Notes: a model not told the origin generated them from the letters alone. DNA of 64,000 nt from Ferrovibrio sp. (GCA_017991315.1 JAGOQS010000002.1:806001-870000); one strand, 5' to 3'; numbered from the stretch's first letter, positions 16,769-26,466 are shown. Numbers and translations are program-made.

Positions 16769-16903
16769 TCAGGCCGACAGCTTCTTGCGGCCAGCGGCGC
16801 GGCGCGAAGCCACTACCTTGCGGCCACCCACGGTGGCCATGCGGGCGCGGAAACCATGGCGGCGCTTGCGCACCAGCTTGCTGGGTTGATAAGTCCGTTT
16901 CAC
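16769..16903 (-). CDS. rpmH: 50S ribosomal protein L34
   Basis: A 44-residue very basic protein, [20 protein letters not shown], then [20 protein letters not shown] and KLSA, matching L34 end to end. It starts with GTG at 16901-16903 (GAGAGCGG precedes it) and stops TGA at 16769-16771. It is the first gene of the rnpA-yidD-yidC-engB cluster. A promoter at 16967-16995 and a terminator-like hairpin at 16927-16949 lie in front of it. Confidence 0.97.
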   Translation of the reverse strand: MKRTYQPSKLVRKRRHGFRARMATVGGRKVVASRRAAGRKKLSA

Positions 16904-16926
16904 AACCGCTCTCCGTCGAAAAGCGT

Positions 16927-16949
16927 AAAAAGGGCCCCAACGGGGGCCC
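16927..16949 (-). terminator. Terminator-like hairpin in the rpmH leader (candidate attenuator)
   Basis: On the minus strand GGGCCCC, loop CGTT, GGGGCCC forms a 7-bp GC stem immediately followed by TTTTT (16927-16931). It lies about 11 bases after the expected transcription start and 24 bases before the rpmH GTG. There is no upstream gene on this strand for it to terminate, which points to attenuation of rpmH-rnpA. Confidence 0.65.
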
Positions 16950-16966
16950 GGTCAAAAGGGTGCCGC

Positions 16967-16995
16967 TGTATACGGGCTTGGGCCCCCGGAGTCAA
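16967..16995 (-). promoter_or_regulatory. Sigma70-type promoter for rpmH
   Basis: Minus-strand TTGACT (16990-16995) and TATACA (16967-16972) with exactly 17 bases between. Start of transcription would be near 16960, giving a leader of about 57 bases before rpmH. Confidence 0.7.
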
Positions 16996-17033
16996 CGATA
17001 TAACCAAGATCGGCTTTTCAGGCCTGAATCTGG

Positions 17034-17062
17034 TTGACGGGCGGCCCCAGCCCCCCTATAAC
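17034..17062 (+). promoter_or_regulatory. Sigma70-type promoter for rpmB
   Basis: TTGACG at 17034-17039 and TATAAC at 17057-17062 with a 17-base spacer, about 50 bases ahead of the rpmB ATG. It is divergent from the rpmH promoter, with 38 bases between the two -35 boxes. Confidence 0.7.
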
Positions 17063-17112
17063 CCGGCCCGATTTTGGATTTGTTGGGCAATTTTGCCAGA
17101 AAGAGGTCTGTC

Positions 17113-17403
17113 ATGGCTCGTCGCTGCGAAGTGACCGGCAAGGGTGTTCAGTTCGGCCACAATGTGAGCCACGCGAACAACAAGACGCTGCGTCGTTTTA
17201 TGCCGAATCTGCATGCTGTTACGCTGATTTCGGAAGCCCTTGGCCGCAATGTGAAGCTGCGCCTCTCGGCGCAGGGCTTGCGCTCCGTGGAGCATAACGG
17301 CGGCCTCGACAACTGGCTGGTCAAGACCACCGACTCGAAGCTGTCGGATGACGCCAAGAAGCTGAAGCGCCAGGTGAAGAAGGCGCTGGCCAAGGCCGCC
17401 TAA
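17113..17403 (+). CDS. rpmB: 50S ribosomal protein L28
   Basis: A 96-residue ribosomal protein starting [20 protein letters not shown], then [14 protein letters not shown] and [20 protein letters not shown], typical of the alphaproteobacterial long form of L28. The ATG at 17113 has AGAGG upstream; an earlier in-frame ATG would add 13 residues. It is a monocistronic gene between its own promoter and a strong terminator. Confidence 0.97.
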   Translation: MARRCEVTGKGVQFGHNVSHANNKTLRRFMPNLHAVTLISEALGRNVKLRLSAQGLRSVEHNGGLDNWLVKTTDSKLSDDAKKLKRQVKKALAKAA

Positions 17404-17425
17404 GGCCGCAGCCGAACAGATTTCG

Positions 17426-17460
17426 CGCCCGCCCTGGGAAACCCGGGCGGGCGTTTTTTT
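17426..17460 (+). terminator. Intrinsic terminator of rpmB
   Basis: CGCCCGCCC (17426-17434) pairs with GGGCGGGCG (17445-17453), with an inner GGG/CCC, followed by seven T (17454-17460). The T-run abuts the stop codon of the convergent esterase gene. Confidence 0.93.
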
Positions 17461-18481
17461 ACTGATTTTCCGGCAATCTGAACACCAGCAACAGCGTCCG
17501 CTGGAAGCGGCTGTGGTTGTCATCGGACATCAGATAGAGCCAGGGCCGGCCATCCGGCCCCGGCCGCAGGTCCAAGGCTTCCAGATTGTCGTTGGCATAG
17601 GGTCTGGCCCATTCCGCCAGCAATGCCGGCGCCAGCAGGGTTCCCGGCCTGGCCTTCAAATCCTCTGGTCCGACCCGGCTGAGCCGTGCCGCCCAGCCCG
17701 CCGCCCAGCGAAAATCCCTCTCCAGCACCAGTAATCCGCCATCCGGCAAGGCCACTGCATCGGTGGGCCGGAACCCCTGATGCTGCGGCCAGCCAAGCTG
17801 GCGCCATGCCGACTCAGCGCCGATCCACACGGGCGAAACAGCATCCTGGGCCGACAGCGCCTCCTCGCCGATCAGCACCAAACGGCCATCGGGCAGTACA
17901 GCCAGCGATTCCAGGCCGCCATTGGACGGTAATTCGTTCACTTCCCTGGGAATCGGCACCGGCTCGGGCTTTTCCTGCGGGCTGGCATAGCGCCAGACCC
18001 GGTGTTCGCGCTCGAAACTGACCAGGAAGCCGCCACTGCGGTCGCGGCGCAGCGCCTCGGCATCCGCCTTGCGGCCGGTGAGCGGCTTGCCGGCCTGATC
18101 CAGCAACGGCGCCAAGGCGGCAGAAGCGATACCAGTGGGAATGCCGGCAGCATCGCGGGCGAAATCCAGCCGCAGCCAATGGCCGCGATCCGACACCGCC
18201 CAGAGGCCGGCTCCATCGGCATCGACACTGAGGCCGGAATAGCCGCCGAAGCGGCCATCCCCGCTGGCCAGTACCAGCCCGCCGAGATACTCCAATACCC
18301 CCAGCCGGTGCTCTGCAGGCGCCTCCGGGTTGAGTTCAAGCGCAAGGCTCTTAACCAGCAATGGATCCCGGCCCGGCACCTGCGCCGAGGCCGGTGCAGC
18401 CCAGGTCACAACCAGCACCACAACTGCAAGCAGGCAGATTGCACTAAACCGCGATAATTCTGCTAGTCTCGACACACCCAT
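17459..18481 (-). CDS. Exported esterase-like/phytase-fold protein
   Basis: A 340-residue protein with a signal peptide (hydrophobic 12-31, cleavage near ASAQ). The remainder looks like the esterase-like activity of phytase domain, a beta-propeller family: repeated strands such as YSGLSVDADGAGLWAVSDRG, GGLESLAVLPDGRLVLIGEE, TDAVALPDGGLLVLERDF and a final NDNLEALDLRPGPDGRPWLY followed by LMSDDNHS. Substrate is unknown. It is divergent from the hybrid histidine kinase by 30 bases, so the two may share a control region. Confidence 0.78.
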   Translation of the reverse strand: MGVSRLAELSRFSAICLLAVVVLVVTWAAPASAQVPGRDPLLVKSLALELNPEAPAEHRLGVLEYLGGLVLASGDGRFGGYSGLSVDADGAGLWAVSDRGHWLRLDFARDAAGIPTGIASAALAPLLDQAGKPLTGRKADAEALRRDRSGGFLVSFEREHRVWRYASPQEKPEPVPIPREVNELPSNGGLESLAVLPDGRLVLIGEEALSAQDAVSPVWIGAESAWRQLGWPQHQGFRPTDAVALPDGGLLVLERDFRWAAGWAARLSRVGPEDLKARPGTLLAPALLAEWARPYANDNLEALDLRPGPDGRPWLYLMSDDNHSRFQRTLLLVFRLPENQ

Positions 18482-18511
18482 TCCTCATCTGGCGGCAGTA
18501 CCGCCCGGCGC

Positions 18512-21500
18512 ATGCAGAAGCGTAGCAATATATCCCTGGTCTTGTCCGCGTTTCTCGGCCTGGTGCTGTTCATGCTCGCCATCTCGGTGGCGCTGCAACT
18601 GCACCGCCAGCGCGATGAAGATCTCAACGCGGCGCAAGCACAGGCGCAGGCATTGGCACGTGTTCTGGATGAACATGCTGCGCGCACCTTTTCCGGGGTC
18701 GACCTGTTCCTGCAGTATTTCACCGATGCGGTGACCGATGCCGGCGTGCTGCAGGCAGCGCCTCTGAGCGAAGTCCGGCGGCGCATGCTGAACATGATAG
18801 CCGACCTGCCGCAGATCCGATCCTTCATTGTATTCGATGCAGAAGGCAACCTGATCCTGGATAGTGGCGCCGATCCGCCGCGCCCGATCAATCTCGCCGA
18901 CCGCGACTATTTCCGGGCCCATGTCGAGCGCAACGACACCGGATTATTCATCGGCGCGCCGATGCTGAGCCGCCTTACCGGACAATGGCTGATCAGCGCC
19001 AGCCGTCGTATTGATCGCGCCAATGGCGGTTTCGGCGGTGTCATCGCCGTGGCGGTGGCGCCGGAATATTTCTCCAATGTCTATGCCAAACTGCAGCCGC
19101 AGAAGCATTCGCTGCTGTCGCTCTACCGCACCGACGGCCTGCGGCTGATCCGCCATACGCCGCAGGGCATAGACATCGGCACCAGCGATGCCGGATTGAA
19201 ATTATTCACCGAGCTGCTGCCACAGCAGGGCGAAGGAATCTATCTCTCATCGGGGCGCAGCGATGGCCGCGCCCGCTTTATCGCTTTTCGCCGCGTCGCC
19301 AATTATCCGCTGGTGGTAGCCGCCGGCCTGGCGCCGGAAGATGCTTTGAGCAACTGGCGGCGCAATGTGATGGCGGATTTCTCGTTGCTGGCAGCGGCTT
19401 TGCTGGTCGCCATCGGGCTTGGCCTGATGCTGCGCCGGCAGATGCTGGCGACGCGACGCGCCGAGCAACGCCTGACCGCCGCCCTGCAGCATATGCCGGA
19501 CGGCTTCGTGCTCTATGACGAACAGGATCGCGTGGTGCTGCACAATACCCGCAGCGCCGAGTATTTCGGCGCCGACGGCAACAGCAGCCTGATCGGTCGG
19601 GATCATGCCGAACTGATCCGCAGCGCCATGGCACAGGGCGGCAGGCTATCCTATGCCACCGATCTCGCCGCCTGGGAGGAATTGCGCGAACAGAAGCTGC
19701 ATGTCGAAAAGACCGGCTATTCGGTGGAACGGCAATTGCCCGATGGCCGCTGGCTGCGCATCTCGGAAGCGCCGACCGGCGATGGCGGCATGGTGTCCAT
19801 CACCTCCGATATCACGGCGCTGAAACAGGCGGAGCACCGGCTGCGCGATGCCATCGAAACCATCGACGAAGGCTTCGCGCTCTACGATGCCGATGGCTAT
19901 CTGGTGCTGGCCAACCGGCGTTTCTACGATTTCTCCGGCCATGATCCGGCCTTGGCCAAGCCCGGCATGCATGGCCTTGACCTGATCCGCATGGTGGTGG
20001 AGCGCAATCTCTGGGGCGTGCCGCCTGAACTGCAGGCCGGCATGCGCCGCCAGGCCGAGCAGGATTTCCTCAATCCCTCCGGTCAGCCTCAGGATATCGA
20101 ATACCGCCCCGGCCGCTGGCTGCGCGTCACCCGTCAGCGCATCGCTCAAGGCGGCATGATCGCCACCTTCGCCGATATCTCGGACATCAAGCGCGCCGAA
20201 CAGCGCCTGCGTGATTCGATCGAGAGCCTGCCCGACGGCTTCCTGCTTTATGGCCCCGACGAGCGCATGGTGATGGCGAATAGCCGTTTCTACGAGATCA
20301 GCGGCCATGATCCGGCCATCGTGCGGCCCGGCGTGCATCTGGAATTGCTGTTCGAGGAAATCCTGCGGCAGCGGCTGGTCGACAATCCCGCCCTGGACGC
20401 CCAGGCCTTCCGCCATGAGTTGCGGCAATCGCTGCATCAGCCCGATGGCCGGCCGATGATCGCCGAGCCGCGCCCTGGATTCTGGCTGCGCATCACGCGC
20501 CACCGCATCGCCGATGGCGGCGTGATCTCGATCTTCTCCGACATCAGCGAACTGAAGCGCGCCGAGACGCAGCTGGCCGATGCCATCGAGAGCATTTCCG
20601 ATGGCTTCGTGCTCTACGACCGCGATCACCGCCTGGTGTTGTGCAACAGCCGTTTCCGCGATTTCCACGCGGAGATCGGCCATCTGCTGGTGCCCGGCAT
20701 GGCCTTCGCCGACATCCTGCGCGCCTCCATCGCCGGCAAGCTGGTGGATGTGGCGCCCGGCGAGGTGGAAGCCTGGCTCACCGAGCGCGAACAGATGATG
20801 CCGGCGAATGGCAGCACCGAATTGCGGCTGGCCGATGGCCGCTGGCTGCGCACGGCCGAGCGCCGCACCGCCGATGGCGGCCTGGTCGGCATCGCCACCG
20901 ATATCACGGCGCTGAAACAACAGCAGCGCGCGCTGGAAACCAACCTGGTCGACCTCGCCACCGCCAAGCGCCAGGTGGAAGACCAGGCAGCCCGCTTGAG
21001 CGATCTCGCCGACCGCTATGCCCAAGCCAAGGACCGCGCCGAGGCCGCGAACCGCGCCAAGGGCGATTTCCTGGCCATGATGAGCCACGAAATCCGCACG
21101 CCGCTGAACGGCGTGCTCGGCTCGGTCGGTCTGCTTGGCGACACCGCGCTGGACGAGGAGCAGCGCAAGCTGCTGGGCGCGGCGCGTGAGTCGGCCGAGC
21201 ATCTGCTGGTGCTGCTGAACGACATCCTCGACTTCTCCAAGCTGGAAGCCGGCAAGGTGCGGCTGGACGAAGTGGATTTCGACCTGCCGCGCCTGATCGA
21301 AAGCATCGTGTTCATGATGGGCCCGCGCGCCACCACCAAGGGCGTGGCGCTCACCGTGCGCATGGCTGAGGACACGCCCCGCTACCTGCGCGGCGATCCC
21401 AGCCGCATCCGCCAGGTGCTGTTCAACCTGGTCGGCAATGCGATCAAGTTCACCGATCATGGCAGCGTCACCATCGCGGTGACGGCGGCGCATAGCAGCG

Positions 21501-22333
21501 ATGGCCAGATCGACCTCACTGTCGGCGTCGAGGATACCGGCATAGGTATCGCCGCCGACAAGATTTCCGACCTGTTCACTCATTTCACCCAGGCTGACCG
21601 TTCGATCAGCCGGCGCTTCGGCGGCACCGGCCTCGGCCTCGCGATTTCGCGCCAGCTTGTCGAACTGATGGGCGGGCAGATCGGCGCCGAGAGCGAGGAA
21701 TGGAAAGGCAGCCGCTTCTGGTTCCAGCTCACCCTGCCGGAGGGCATCGCGCCGAGCCAGGCGGAATTGCCGCGTGCCGAGGATCTGCGCCGCTCCGCGC
21801 TTGGCCGCCCGCTGCGGGTGCTGGTGGCCGAGGATAATCAGGTGAACCAGATGGTGATCGCCACCATGCTGCGCCGCCTCGGCCATCATGTCGACATGGT
21901 GAACAATGGCGTCGAGGCCTGCACCGCCGTGCAGACGGCGCCCTATGACGTGGTGCTGATGGATGTGCAGATGCCGGAGATGGATGGCATGGCCGCCACC
22001 CGCGCCATTCGCCGGCTGCCGCCGCCGGTCGGTCAGTTGCCCATCGTGGCACTGACCGCCAATGCCATGGAAGGCGACCGTGCGATCTATCTCGGCGCCG
22101 GCATGAATGCCTATGTGGCGAAGCCTATCGACCTGACGCAACTGGTCGGCACGATCAACACGCTGCTTGGCACGCCGGAAGACATGGCAGAGGCACCGGA
22201 AGCCGCCAATGCCGACCCTGTATCGACAACTTCCGATGCCCAGAGTTCGAATGACCCGGGCCCAAATAGTTTGAGCAATGCGACCCGGGCAAAGCTCGGG
22301 TCGCTGCTCGATAGCATCAAGAAGATCAGTTAG
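18512..22333 (+). CDS. Hybrid sensor histidine kinase with periplasmic Cache-like domain and four PAS repeats
   Basis: A 1273-residue two-component hybrid. Transmembrane helix 1 (about 8-28), a dCache-like periplasmic domain, transmembrane helix 2 (about 290-308), then four consecutive PAS_7-type modules (near 318-438, 440-565, 567-694, 696-815), each starting with an AExxL linker and a DGF/EGF-LYD-like motif and ending in an I(S/T)DI-x-LK pattern. A coiled coil precedes the HisKA box MMSHEIRTPLNGVLG (His859), the HATPase (NAIKF, DTGIGI, GGTGLGLAIS) and a receiver domain (AEDNQVNQMV, Asp1151 in LMDVQMPEMDG, Lys in VAKPID). The Ser/Asn-rich tail has no Hpt motif, so the phosphotransfer partner is elsewhere. 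Confidence 0.94.
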   Translation: MQKRSNISLVLSAFLGLVLFMLAISVALQLHRQRDEDLNAAQAQAQALARVLDEHAARTFSGVDLFLQYFTDAVTDAGVLQAAPLSEVRRRMLNMIADLPQIRSFIVFDAEGNLILDSGADPPRPINLADRDYFRAHVERNDTGLFIGAPMLSRLTGQWLISASRRIDRANGGFGGVIAVAVAPEYFSNVYAKLQPQKHSLLSLYRTDGLRLIRHTPQGIDIGTSDAGLKLFTELLPQQGEGIYLSSGRSDGRARFIAFRRVANYPLVVAAGLAPEDALSNWRRNVMADFSLLAAALLVAIGLGLMLRRQMLATRRAEQRLTAALQHMPDGFVLYDEQDRVVLHNTRSAEYFGADGNSSLIGRDHAELIRSAMAQGGRLSYATDLAAWEELREQKLHVEKTGYSVERQLPDGRWLRISEAPTGDGGMVSITSDITALKQAEHRLRDAIETIDEGFALYDADGYLVLANRRFYDFSGHDPALAKPGMHGLDLIRMVVERNLWGVPPELQAGMRRQAEQDFLNPSGQPQDIEYRPGRWLRVTRQRIAQGGMIATFADISDIKRAEQRLRDSIESLPDGFLLYGPDERMVMANSRFYEISGHDPAIVRPGVHLELLFEEILRQRLVDNPALDAQAFRHELRQSLHQPDGRPMIAEPRPGFWLRITRHRIADGGVISIFSDISELKRAETQLADAIESISDGFVLYDRDHRLVLCNSRFRDFHAEIGHLLVPGMAFADILRASIAGKLVDVAPGEVEAWLTEREQMMPANGSTELRLADGRWLRTAERRTADGGLVGIATDITALKQQQRALETNLVDLATAKRQVEDQAARLSDLADRYAQAKDRAEAANRAKGDFLAMMSHEIRTPLNGVLGSVGLLGDTALDEEQRKLLGAARESAEHLLVLLNDILDFSKLEAGKVRLDEVDFDLPRLIESIVFMMGPRATTKGVALTVRMAEDTPRYLRGDPSRIRQVLFNLVGNAIKFTDHGSVTIAVTAAHSSDGQIDLTVGVEDTGIGIAADKISDLFTHFTQADRSISRRFGGTGLGLAISRQLVELMGGQIGAESEEWKGSRFWFQLTLPEGIAPSQAELPRAEDLRRSALGRPLRVLVAEDNQVNQMVIATMLRRLGHHVDMVNNGVEACTAVQTAPYDVVLMDVQMPEMDGMAATRAIRRLPPPVGQLPIVALTANAMEGDRAIYLGAGMNAYVAKPIDLTQLVGTINTLLGTPEDMAEAPEAANADPVSTTSDAQSSNDPGPNSLSNATRAKLGSLLDSIKKIS

Positions 22334-22378
22334 GCATCGCCCCAGTTTGGGCCGGCGCCAGCATGCGGCAAGGCGTGT

Positions 22379-22408
22379 AAAAAAGTCGCGGGCTCCATGG
22401 AACCCGAC
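22379..22408 (-). terminator. Intrinsic terminator of cobT
   Basis: On the minus strand a GTCGGG/CCCG-C-GAC stem around a palindromic TCCATGGA core is followed by six T (22379-22384). It begins four bases after the cobT stop codon. Confidence 0.65.
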
Positions 22409-22411
22409 ATT

Positions 22412-24292
22412 TCAGGCGGCGCGCGAACGTCCGCGACCGCGGCCAGCGCCGGCACCCTTGGCGCCGGGATCGTCCTCGAACAATTCCGCCAGACGCTCCA
22501 TCATCACGCCACCGAGTTGCTCGGCGTCCACGATAGTAACAGCGCGGCGGTAGTAGCGCGTCACATCATGGCCGATGCCGATGGCGGTGAGTTCGACCGG
22601 CGAGCGGCGCTCGATCCATTCGATGGTCTCGCGCAGGTGGCGGTCGAGGTAATTGCCGGGATTGACCGAGAGGGTGGAATCATCCACCGGCGCGCCATCC
22701 GAAATCACCATCAGGATGCGGCGCTGCTCCGGGCGACCAAGCAGGCGGTCATGCGCCCACATCAGCGCCTCGCCATCGATATTCTCTTTCAGCAGGCCCT
22801 CGCGCAGCATCAGGCCGAGATTGCGCCGGGCGCGGCGCCAGGGCGCATCGGCGCCCTTGTAGACAATGTGGCGCAGATCGTTGAGGCGGCCCGGGGCTGC
22901 CGGCTTGTTCTCGTTCAGCCACTTCTCGCGGCTCTGGCCGCCCTTCCAGGCGCGGGTGGTGAAGCCGAGGATTTCGACCTTCACGGCGCAGCGTTCCAGC
23001 GTGCGCGCCAGGATATCGGCGCACATCGCCGCCACCGTGATCGGGCGACCGCGCATCGAACCGGAATTGTCGATCAGCAGCGACACGACCGTATCGCGGA
23101 AATCGGTTTCCTTCTCTTCCTTGTAGGAAAGCGAGAGCGTCGGGTTGGCAACGATGCGCGCCAGCCGCGCCGCATCGAGGATGCCTTCCTCGAGGTCGAA
23201 ATCCCAGGAGCGGGTCTGTTTCGCCAGTAGCCGGCGCTGCAGCCGGTTGGCCAGGCGGCCGACCACGCTTTGCAGGTGATTGAGCTGCTGGTCGAGATGA
23301 TGGCGCAGGCGGGCCAGTTCCTCGGCATCGCAAAGATCGTCGGCTTCCACCACCTCGTCGAACTGCTTGGTGAAGGCCTTGTAGGTCTGCTCGCGGCTGG
23401 CGCCATAATTGTCGCCCATCGGCGGGCGGCGGCCCTTGCCGGCTTCCTCGCCCGCGCCAGCGACCTGCTGCTCCATGCCGGCTTCGGCTTCCATCTCGGC
23501 GGCCTCGCCGCCGCCGGCATCGGAGGCTTCCGCCTGCTGTTCGCCGGAGGCGGAGGATTCGCCATCCTGGCTGTCCTCGCCTTCCGACTGGCTCTGCGGC
23601 TGCTGGCCCTGGCTATCCTGGTCGGAATTCTCGTCATCCTCCGACATGTCGCCGCTCTCTTCGTCGGCGAGGTCGAGGTCCTTGATCAGCTTGCGCGCCA
23701 GCTTGGCGAAGGCGCGCTGGTCATGCAGCGAGCCGAGCAGGCGGTCGAGATCGCTGCCGCCCTTCTCCTCGATGAAGCCGCGCCACATCTCCACCATGGT
23801 GCGCGCGGTTTCCGGCACGGCCTGGCCGGTGAGGCGTTCACGCGCCATCAGGCCCACGGCCTCGGCCAGCGGTGCCTCGGAACGGTCCTTGACCTTCTGG
23901 AAGCCGCGATTCCTGCAGCGATCTTCCAGCGCGGCGGTGAGATTCTGCGCCATGCCCGGCATGCGGTTTGAGCCGATGGCTTCCACCCGCGCCTGTTCCA
24001 CGGCATCGAACACCGCGCGCGCGGTACCGCCCTGGGGCAGCAGCTTGGAATGCAGCTTGTCGTCGTGATGCTTCAGCCGCAGCGCCATGGAATCGGCCAG
24101 GCCGCGCAACTGCGCCACCTCGGCCGCCGGCAGATCGCGGCCCGGCACCGGCAGGCGGGCGCGCAGGCCGCGCAGGCCCGGGGTTTCCGGCCCGAACGTG
24201 ACCTGCAATTCGCGCTCGCCCGAAATCGAGCGCGTGGCATTGCCAAGCGCCCGTTTGAAGGGCTCGATGGGCGATTCCGGCTTGCCGGCCAT
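22412..24292 (-). CDS. cobT: Cobaltochelatase subunit CobT
   Basis: A 626-residue subunit of the aerobic cobaltochelatase, which with CobS (AAA+ motor) and CobN (catalytic) inserts Co2+ into hydrogenobyrinic acid a,c-diamide. The N-terminal CobT domain is followed by a long acidic Glu/Asp/Gln/Ser-rich region (about 210-290) and a C-terminal von Willebrand A domain with MIDAS motif [11 protein letters not shown] and [10 protein letters not shown]. The tail is Gly/Arg-rich. It lies 15 bases downstream of cobS. cobN is not in the window. Confidence 0.95.
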   Translation of the reverse strand: MAGKPESPIEPFKRALGNATRSISGERELQVTFGPETPGLRGLRARLPVPGRDLPAAEVAQLRGLADSMALRLKHHDDKLHSKLLPQGGTARAVFDAVEQARVEAIGSNRMPGMAQNLTAALEDRCRNRGFQKVKDRSEAPLAEAVGLMARERLTGQAVPETARTMVEMWRGFIEEKGGSDLDRLLGSLHDQRAFAKLARKLIKDLDLADEESGDMSEDDENSDQDSQGQQPQSQSEGEDSQDGESSASGEQQAEASDAGGGEAAEMEAEAGMEQQVAGAGEEAGKGRRPPMGDNYGASREQTYKAFTKQFDEVVEADDLCDAEELARLRHHLDQQLNHLQSVVGRLANRLQRRLLAKQTRSWDFDLEEGILDAARLARIVANPTLSLSYKEEKETDFRDTVVSLLIDNSGSMRGRPITVAAMCADILARTLERCAVKVEILGFTTRAWKGGQSREKWLNENKPAAPGRLNDLRHIVYKGADAPWRRARRNLGLMLREGLLKENIDGEALMWAHDRLLGRPEQRRILMVISDGAPVDDSTLSVNPGNYLDRHLRETIEWIERRSPVELTAIGIGHDVTRYYRRAVTIVDAEQLGGVMMERLAELFEDDPGAKGAGAGRGRGRSRAA

Positions 24293-24307
24293 GCTACGCG
24301 CGTCCCG

Positions 24308-25324
24308 TTACTTCAGGTCGACCTTCGCCGCCGTCTCCGGCAGTTCCTCGCCAAAGCAGCGCTGGTAGTATTCCGCCACCGTGGCGCGCTCCAGTTCGTC
24401 GCACTTATTGAGGAATGTGACGCGGAAGGCGAAACCGACACCGCCGAAGATGCGCGCATTCTCGGCCCAGGTGATCACGGTGCGCGGGCTCATCACGGTG
24501 GAGATATCGCCGTTGATGAAGCCGGCGCGGGTCAGTTCGGCCACCGCCACCATCTGCGACAGGGTCTTGCGGCCCGCCGCATCCTGGTAGCTCGGCGACT
24601 TCGCCGCCACGATGGCGACTTCATCCTCGGCCGGCAGGTAGTTCAGCGTGGTGACGATCGACCAGCGGTCCATCTGGCCCTGGTTGATCTGCTGCGTGCC
24701 ATGATAGAGCCCGGTGGTGTCGCCAAGGCCGATGGTGTTGGCGGTGGAGAACAGGCGGAAGGCCTTGTGCGGACGGATGACGCGGTTCTGGTCGAGCAGG
24801 GTGAGCTTGCCCTCCACCTCCAGCACACGCTGAATCACGAACATCACGTCCGGGCGCCCGGCATCGTATTCGTCGAACACCAGGGCGACCGGCGATTGCA
24901 GCGCCCAGGGCAGAATGCCTTCGCGGAACTCGGTCACCTGCTTGCCATCGCGCAGCACGATGGCGTCCTTGCCGACGAGATCGATACGGCTGATATGGCT
25001 GTCGAGGTTGACGCGCACGCAGGGCCAATTGAGGCGGGCGGCAACCTGCTCGATATGAGTGGATTTGCCAGTACCATGGTAACCCTGAACCATGACGCGG
25101 CGGTTATAGGCAAAGCCGGCCAGGATGGCGAGGGTGGTCTCGCGGTCGAAGCGGTAGGTGCTGTCGAGGTCGGGCACATGCTCGGAGCGGTGCGAAAAGC
25201 CCGGCACCGTCATGTCGCTGTCGATGCCGAATACATCGCGCACGGAAATCTTCACATCGGGCATGTCCGGCATGCCGGCGGCAGCAAAGGGCGAAGAAAC
25301 TGGCTTGGTCTGAATGGCCGTCAT
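24308..25324 (-). CDS. cobS: Cobaltochelatase AAA+ subunit CobS
   Basis: A 338-residue MoxR-like AAA+ ATPase that drives CobN-CobT cobalt insertion. Walker A is [18 protein letters not shown], Walker [16 protein letters not shown], sensor region [20 protein letters not shown], all typical of CobS. The N-terminal segment [20 protein letters not shown] is also characteristic. The ATG at 25322-25324 is preferred; the frame stays open upstream but runs into the coding region of the J-domain gene. Order J-protein-cobS-cobT is standard in alphaproteobacteria. Confidence 0.96.
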   Translation of the reverse strand: MTAIQTKPVSSPFAAAGMPDMPDVKISVRDVFGIDSDMTVPGFSHRSEHVPDLDSTYRFDRETTLAILAGFAYNRRVMVQGYHGTGKSTHIEQVAARLNWPCVRVNLDSHISRIDLVGKDAIVLRDGKQVTEFREGILPWALQSPVALVFDEYDAGRPDVMFVIQRVLEVEGKLTLLDQNRVIRPHKAFRLFSTANTIGLGDTTGLYHGTQQINQGQMDRWSIVTTLNYLPAEDEVAIVAAKSPSYQDAAGRKTLSQMVAVAELTRAGFINGDISTVMSPRTVITWAENARIFGGVGFAFRVTFLNKCDELERATVAEYYQRCFGEELPETAAKVDLK

Positions 25325-25392
25325 CGTGACTCTCGTTTCGGGTAATTTCTTGTCGTCTGGGCGGAGGGCTGCGGCTTCCCGGGTCGATGGCT

Positions 25393-26013
25393 CTAAGTAT
25401 AGCCCCGGGATTCCAGGTACGCATAGGCTTGGTTGATGCTTTTCAGCCGCTCTTCTGCCTCGCGGTCGCCGCCATTGGCGTCCGGGTGGTAGCGTTTCAC
25501 CATGAGCTTGTATTGCGCCTTGATGTCGGCCCAGCGTAGCGGCGGCTTCAGCGCCTGCAGGTCGAAATCCAGCTCCTGCAGGGCCTCGCGCTCGCGCGGC
25601 TCGAAAACCGGCTCCGGCCCGGGGCGGCGCCGGCCGCCATTCAGCACGATGCCGACATCGGCCAGGATGCCGAGATCGTCCTTGACCCAGACCTGCGGTT
25701 CCTCGCCGCTGGGCGCCTTGGTGCCGAAGGTCCAGGTCGGGCGGTGGCCCAGCATGTCCTCGCGCTGATAATCCTCGACTTCTTCCGGCGTCATGCCGCG
25801 GAAGAAGTCCCAGCCGAGATTGTATTGCCGCACATGTTCGAGGCAGAACCAGAAGCGGCCATCGCGTGGCTCGCGGCTTTTCGGCGCCGGAAAACGCCCT
25901 TCGCGGCGGCATTCCGGATGGTCGCAGATGCGCAGATGCGTACCGAGACCCTCGGCGGATTCCGCCTCGTGCTCGATGAAATGCGTCTGCCGTGCCGATC
26001 GTGCCCGTGCCAT
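25393..26013 (-). CDS. J-domain (DnaJ-like) protein beside cobS
   Basis: A 206-residue protein with a C-terminal J domain (about 150-206): helices around [20 protein letters not shown] with the Hsp70-activating HPD tripeptide, then [19 protein letters not shown]. The N-terminal part has paired Cys/His residues ([12 protein letters not shown] and FWFCLEH) that could bind zinc. Such genes commonly flank cobS in alphaproteobacteria, but a role in chelatase assembly is unproven. The ATG at 26011-26013 is preferred over a start 38 codons earlier that would overlap the promoter of bolA. Confidence 0.88.
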   Translation of the reverse strand: MARARSARQTHFIEHEAESAEGLGTHLRICDHPECRREGRFPAPKSREPRDGRFWFCLEHVRQYNLGWDFFRGMTPEEVEDYQREDMLGHRPTWTFGTKAPSGEEPQVWVKDDLGILADVGIVLNGGRRRPGPEPVFEPREREALQELDFDLQALKPPLRWADIKAQYKLMVKRYHPDANGGDREAEERLKSINQAYAYLESRGYT

Positions 26014-26062
26014 GGCGCAAGAGTATGGGAGCGCCCGGGGGCAAGGCAAGGCGAAGCCACGC

Positions 26063-26090
26063 TTGACAGGGCGGCGAACGCCACTTAAGC
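26063..26090 (+). promoter_or_regulatory. Putative promoter for bolA
   Basis: Perfect -35 TTGACA at 26063-26068 and TTAAGC at 26085-26090 with a 16-base spacer, directly before the bolA ATG at 26098; the -10 match is poor and the leader would be very short. Confidence 0.35.
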
Positions 26091-26097
26091 GGGTCAC

Positions 26098-26391
26098 ATG
26101 GGCGCGATCCAGGACCGTATCCGACACAAGCTGACCGAGGCGCTAGCGCCGCTGGCCCTCGAGATCGAGGACCAGTCGAGCCGCCATGCCGGCCATGCCG
26201 GCATGAAGGGGCTGAAGCCTGAGGAAACCCATTTCGAGGTGCGGGTGGTATCGGCGGCTTTCCAGGGCCAGAACCGCGTGGCGCGGCAGCGGCTGATCTA
26301 CAAGCTGCTGGCGGCAGAGCTGGCCGATGGCGTGCACGCCCTGGCGCTGACCGCCCTCACCCCGGACGAAGCGGGAAAAAGCCTGTCATAA
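26098..26391 (+). CDS. BolA-family protein
   Basis: A 97-residue BolA-like protein. The fold is visible as an N-terminal helix [20 protein letters not shown], the SxxH..G segment SSRHAGHAG, the strand [20 protein letters not shown] and helix [20 protein letters not shown]. BolA proteins pair with monothiol glutaredoxins to handle Fe-S clusters; the invariant His follows RVAR in many members and is replaced here by Q/R residues, while the late VHALALTAL strand is kept. Divergent from the J-domain gene. Confidence 0.9.
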   Translation: MGAIQDRIRHKLTEALAPLALEIEDQSSRHAGHAGMKGLKPEETHFEVRVVSAAFQGQNRVARQRLIYKLLAAELADGVHALALTALTPDEAGKSLS

Positions 26392-26466
26392 CAAAACTTT
26401 AGAGTTGCCATTTGCGCTCATAAGAGGATTCGCGCGCCAATCAACAACTTTTTGTTTGCATCATGC

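Noticed and set aside
19646-22141. Long open frame on the minus strand opposite the hybrid kinase
   Set aside because: GC-rich codon bias keeps the antisense frame open. The kinase on the plus strand has clear domains; the antisense protein is His/Gln/Ala/Gly/Asp-rich with no motif.
22240-22312. CCCGGGC-type inverted repeat near the end of the hybrid kinase gene
   Set aside because: It partly resembles the REP core but lies in coding sequence and lacks the flanking GTCAT and TCTC.
22334-25392. Cobalamin riboswitch near cobS/cobT
   Set aside because: The gap before cobS is about 70 bases and shows none of the B12-box sequence; cobT begins 15 bases after cobS.
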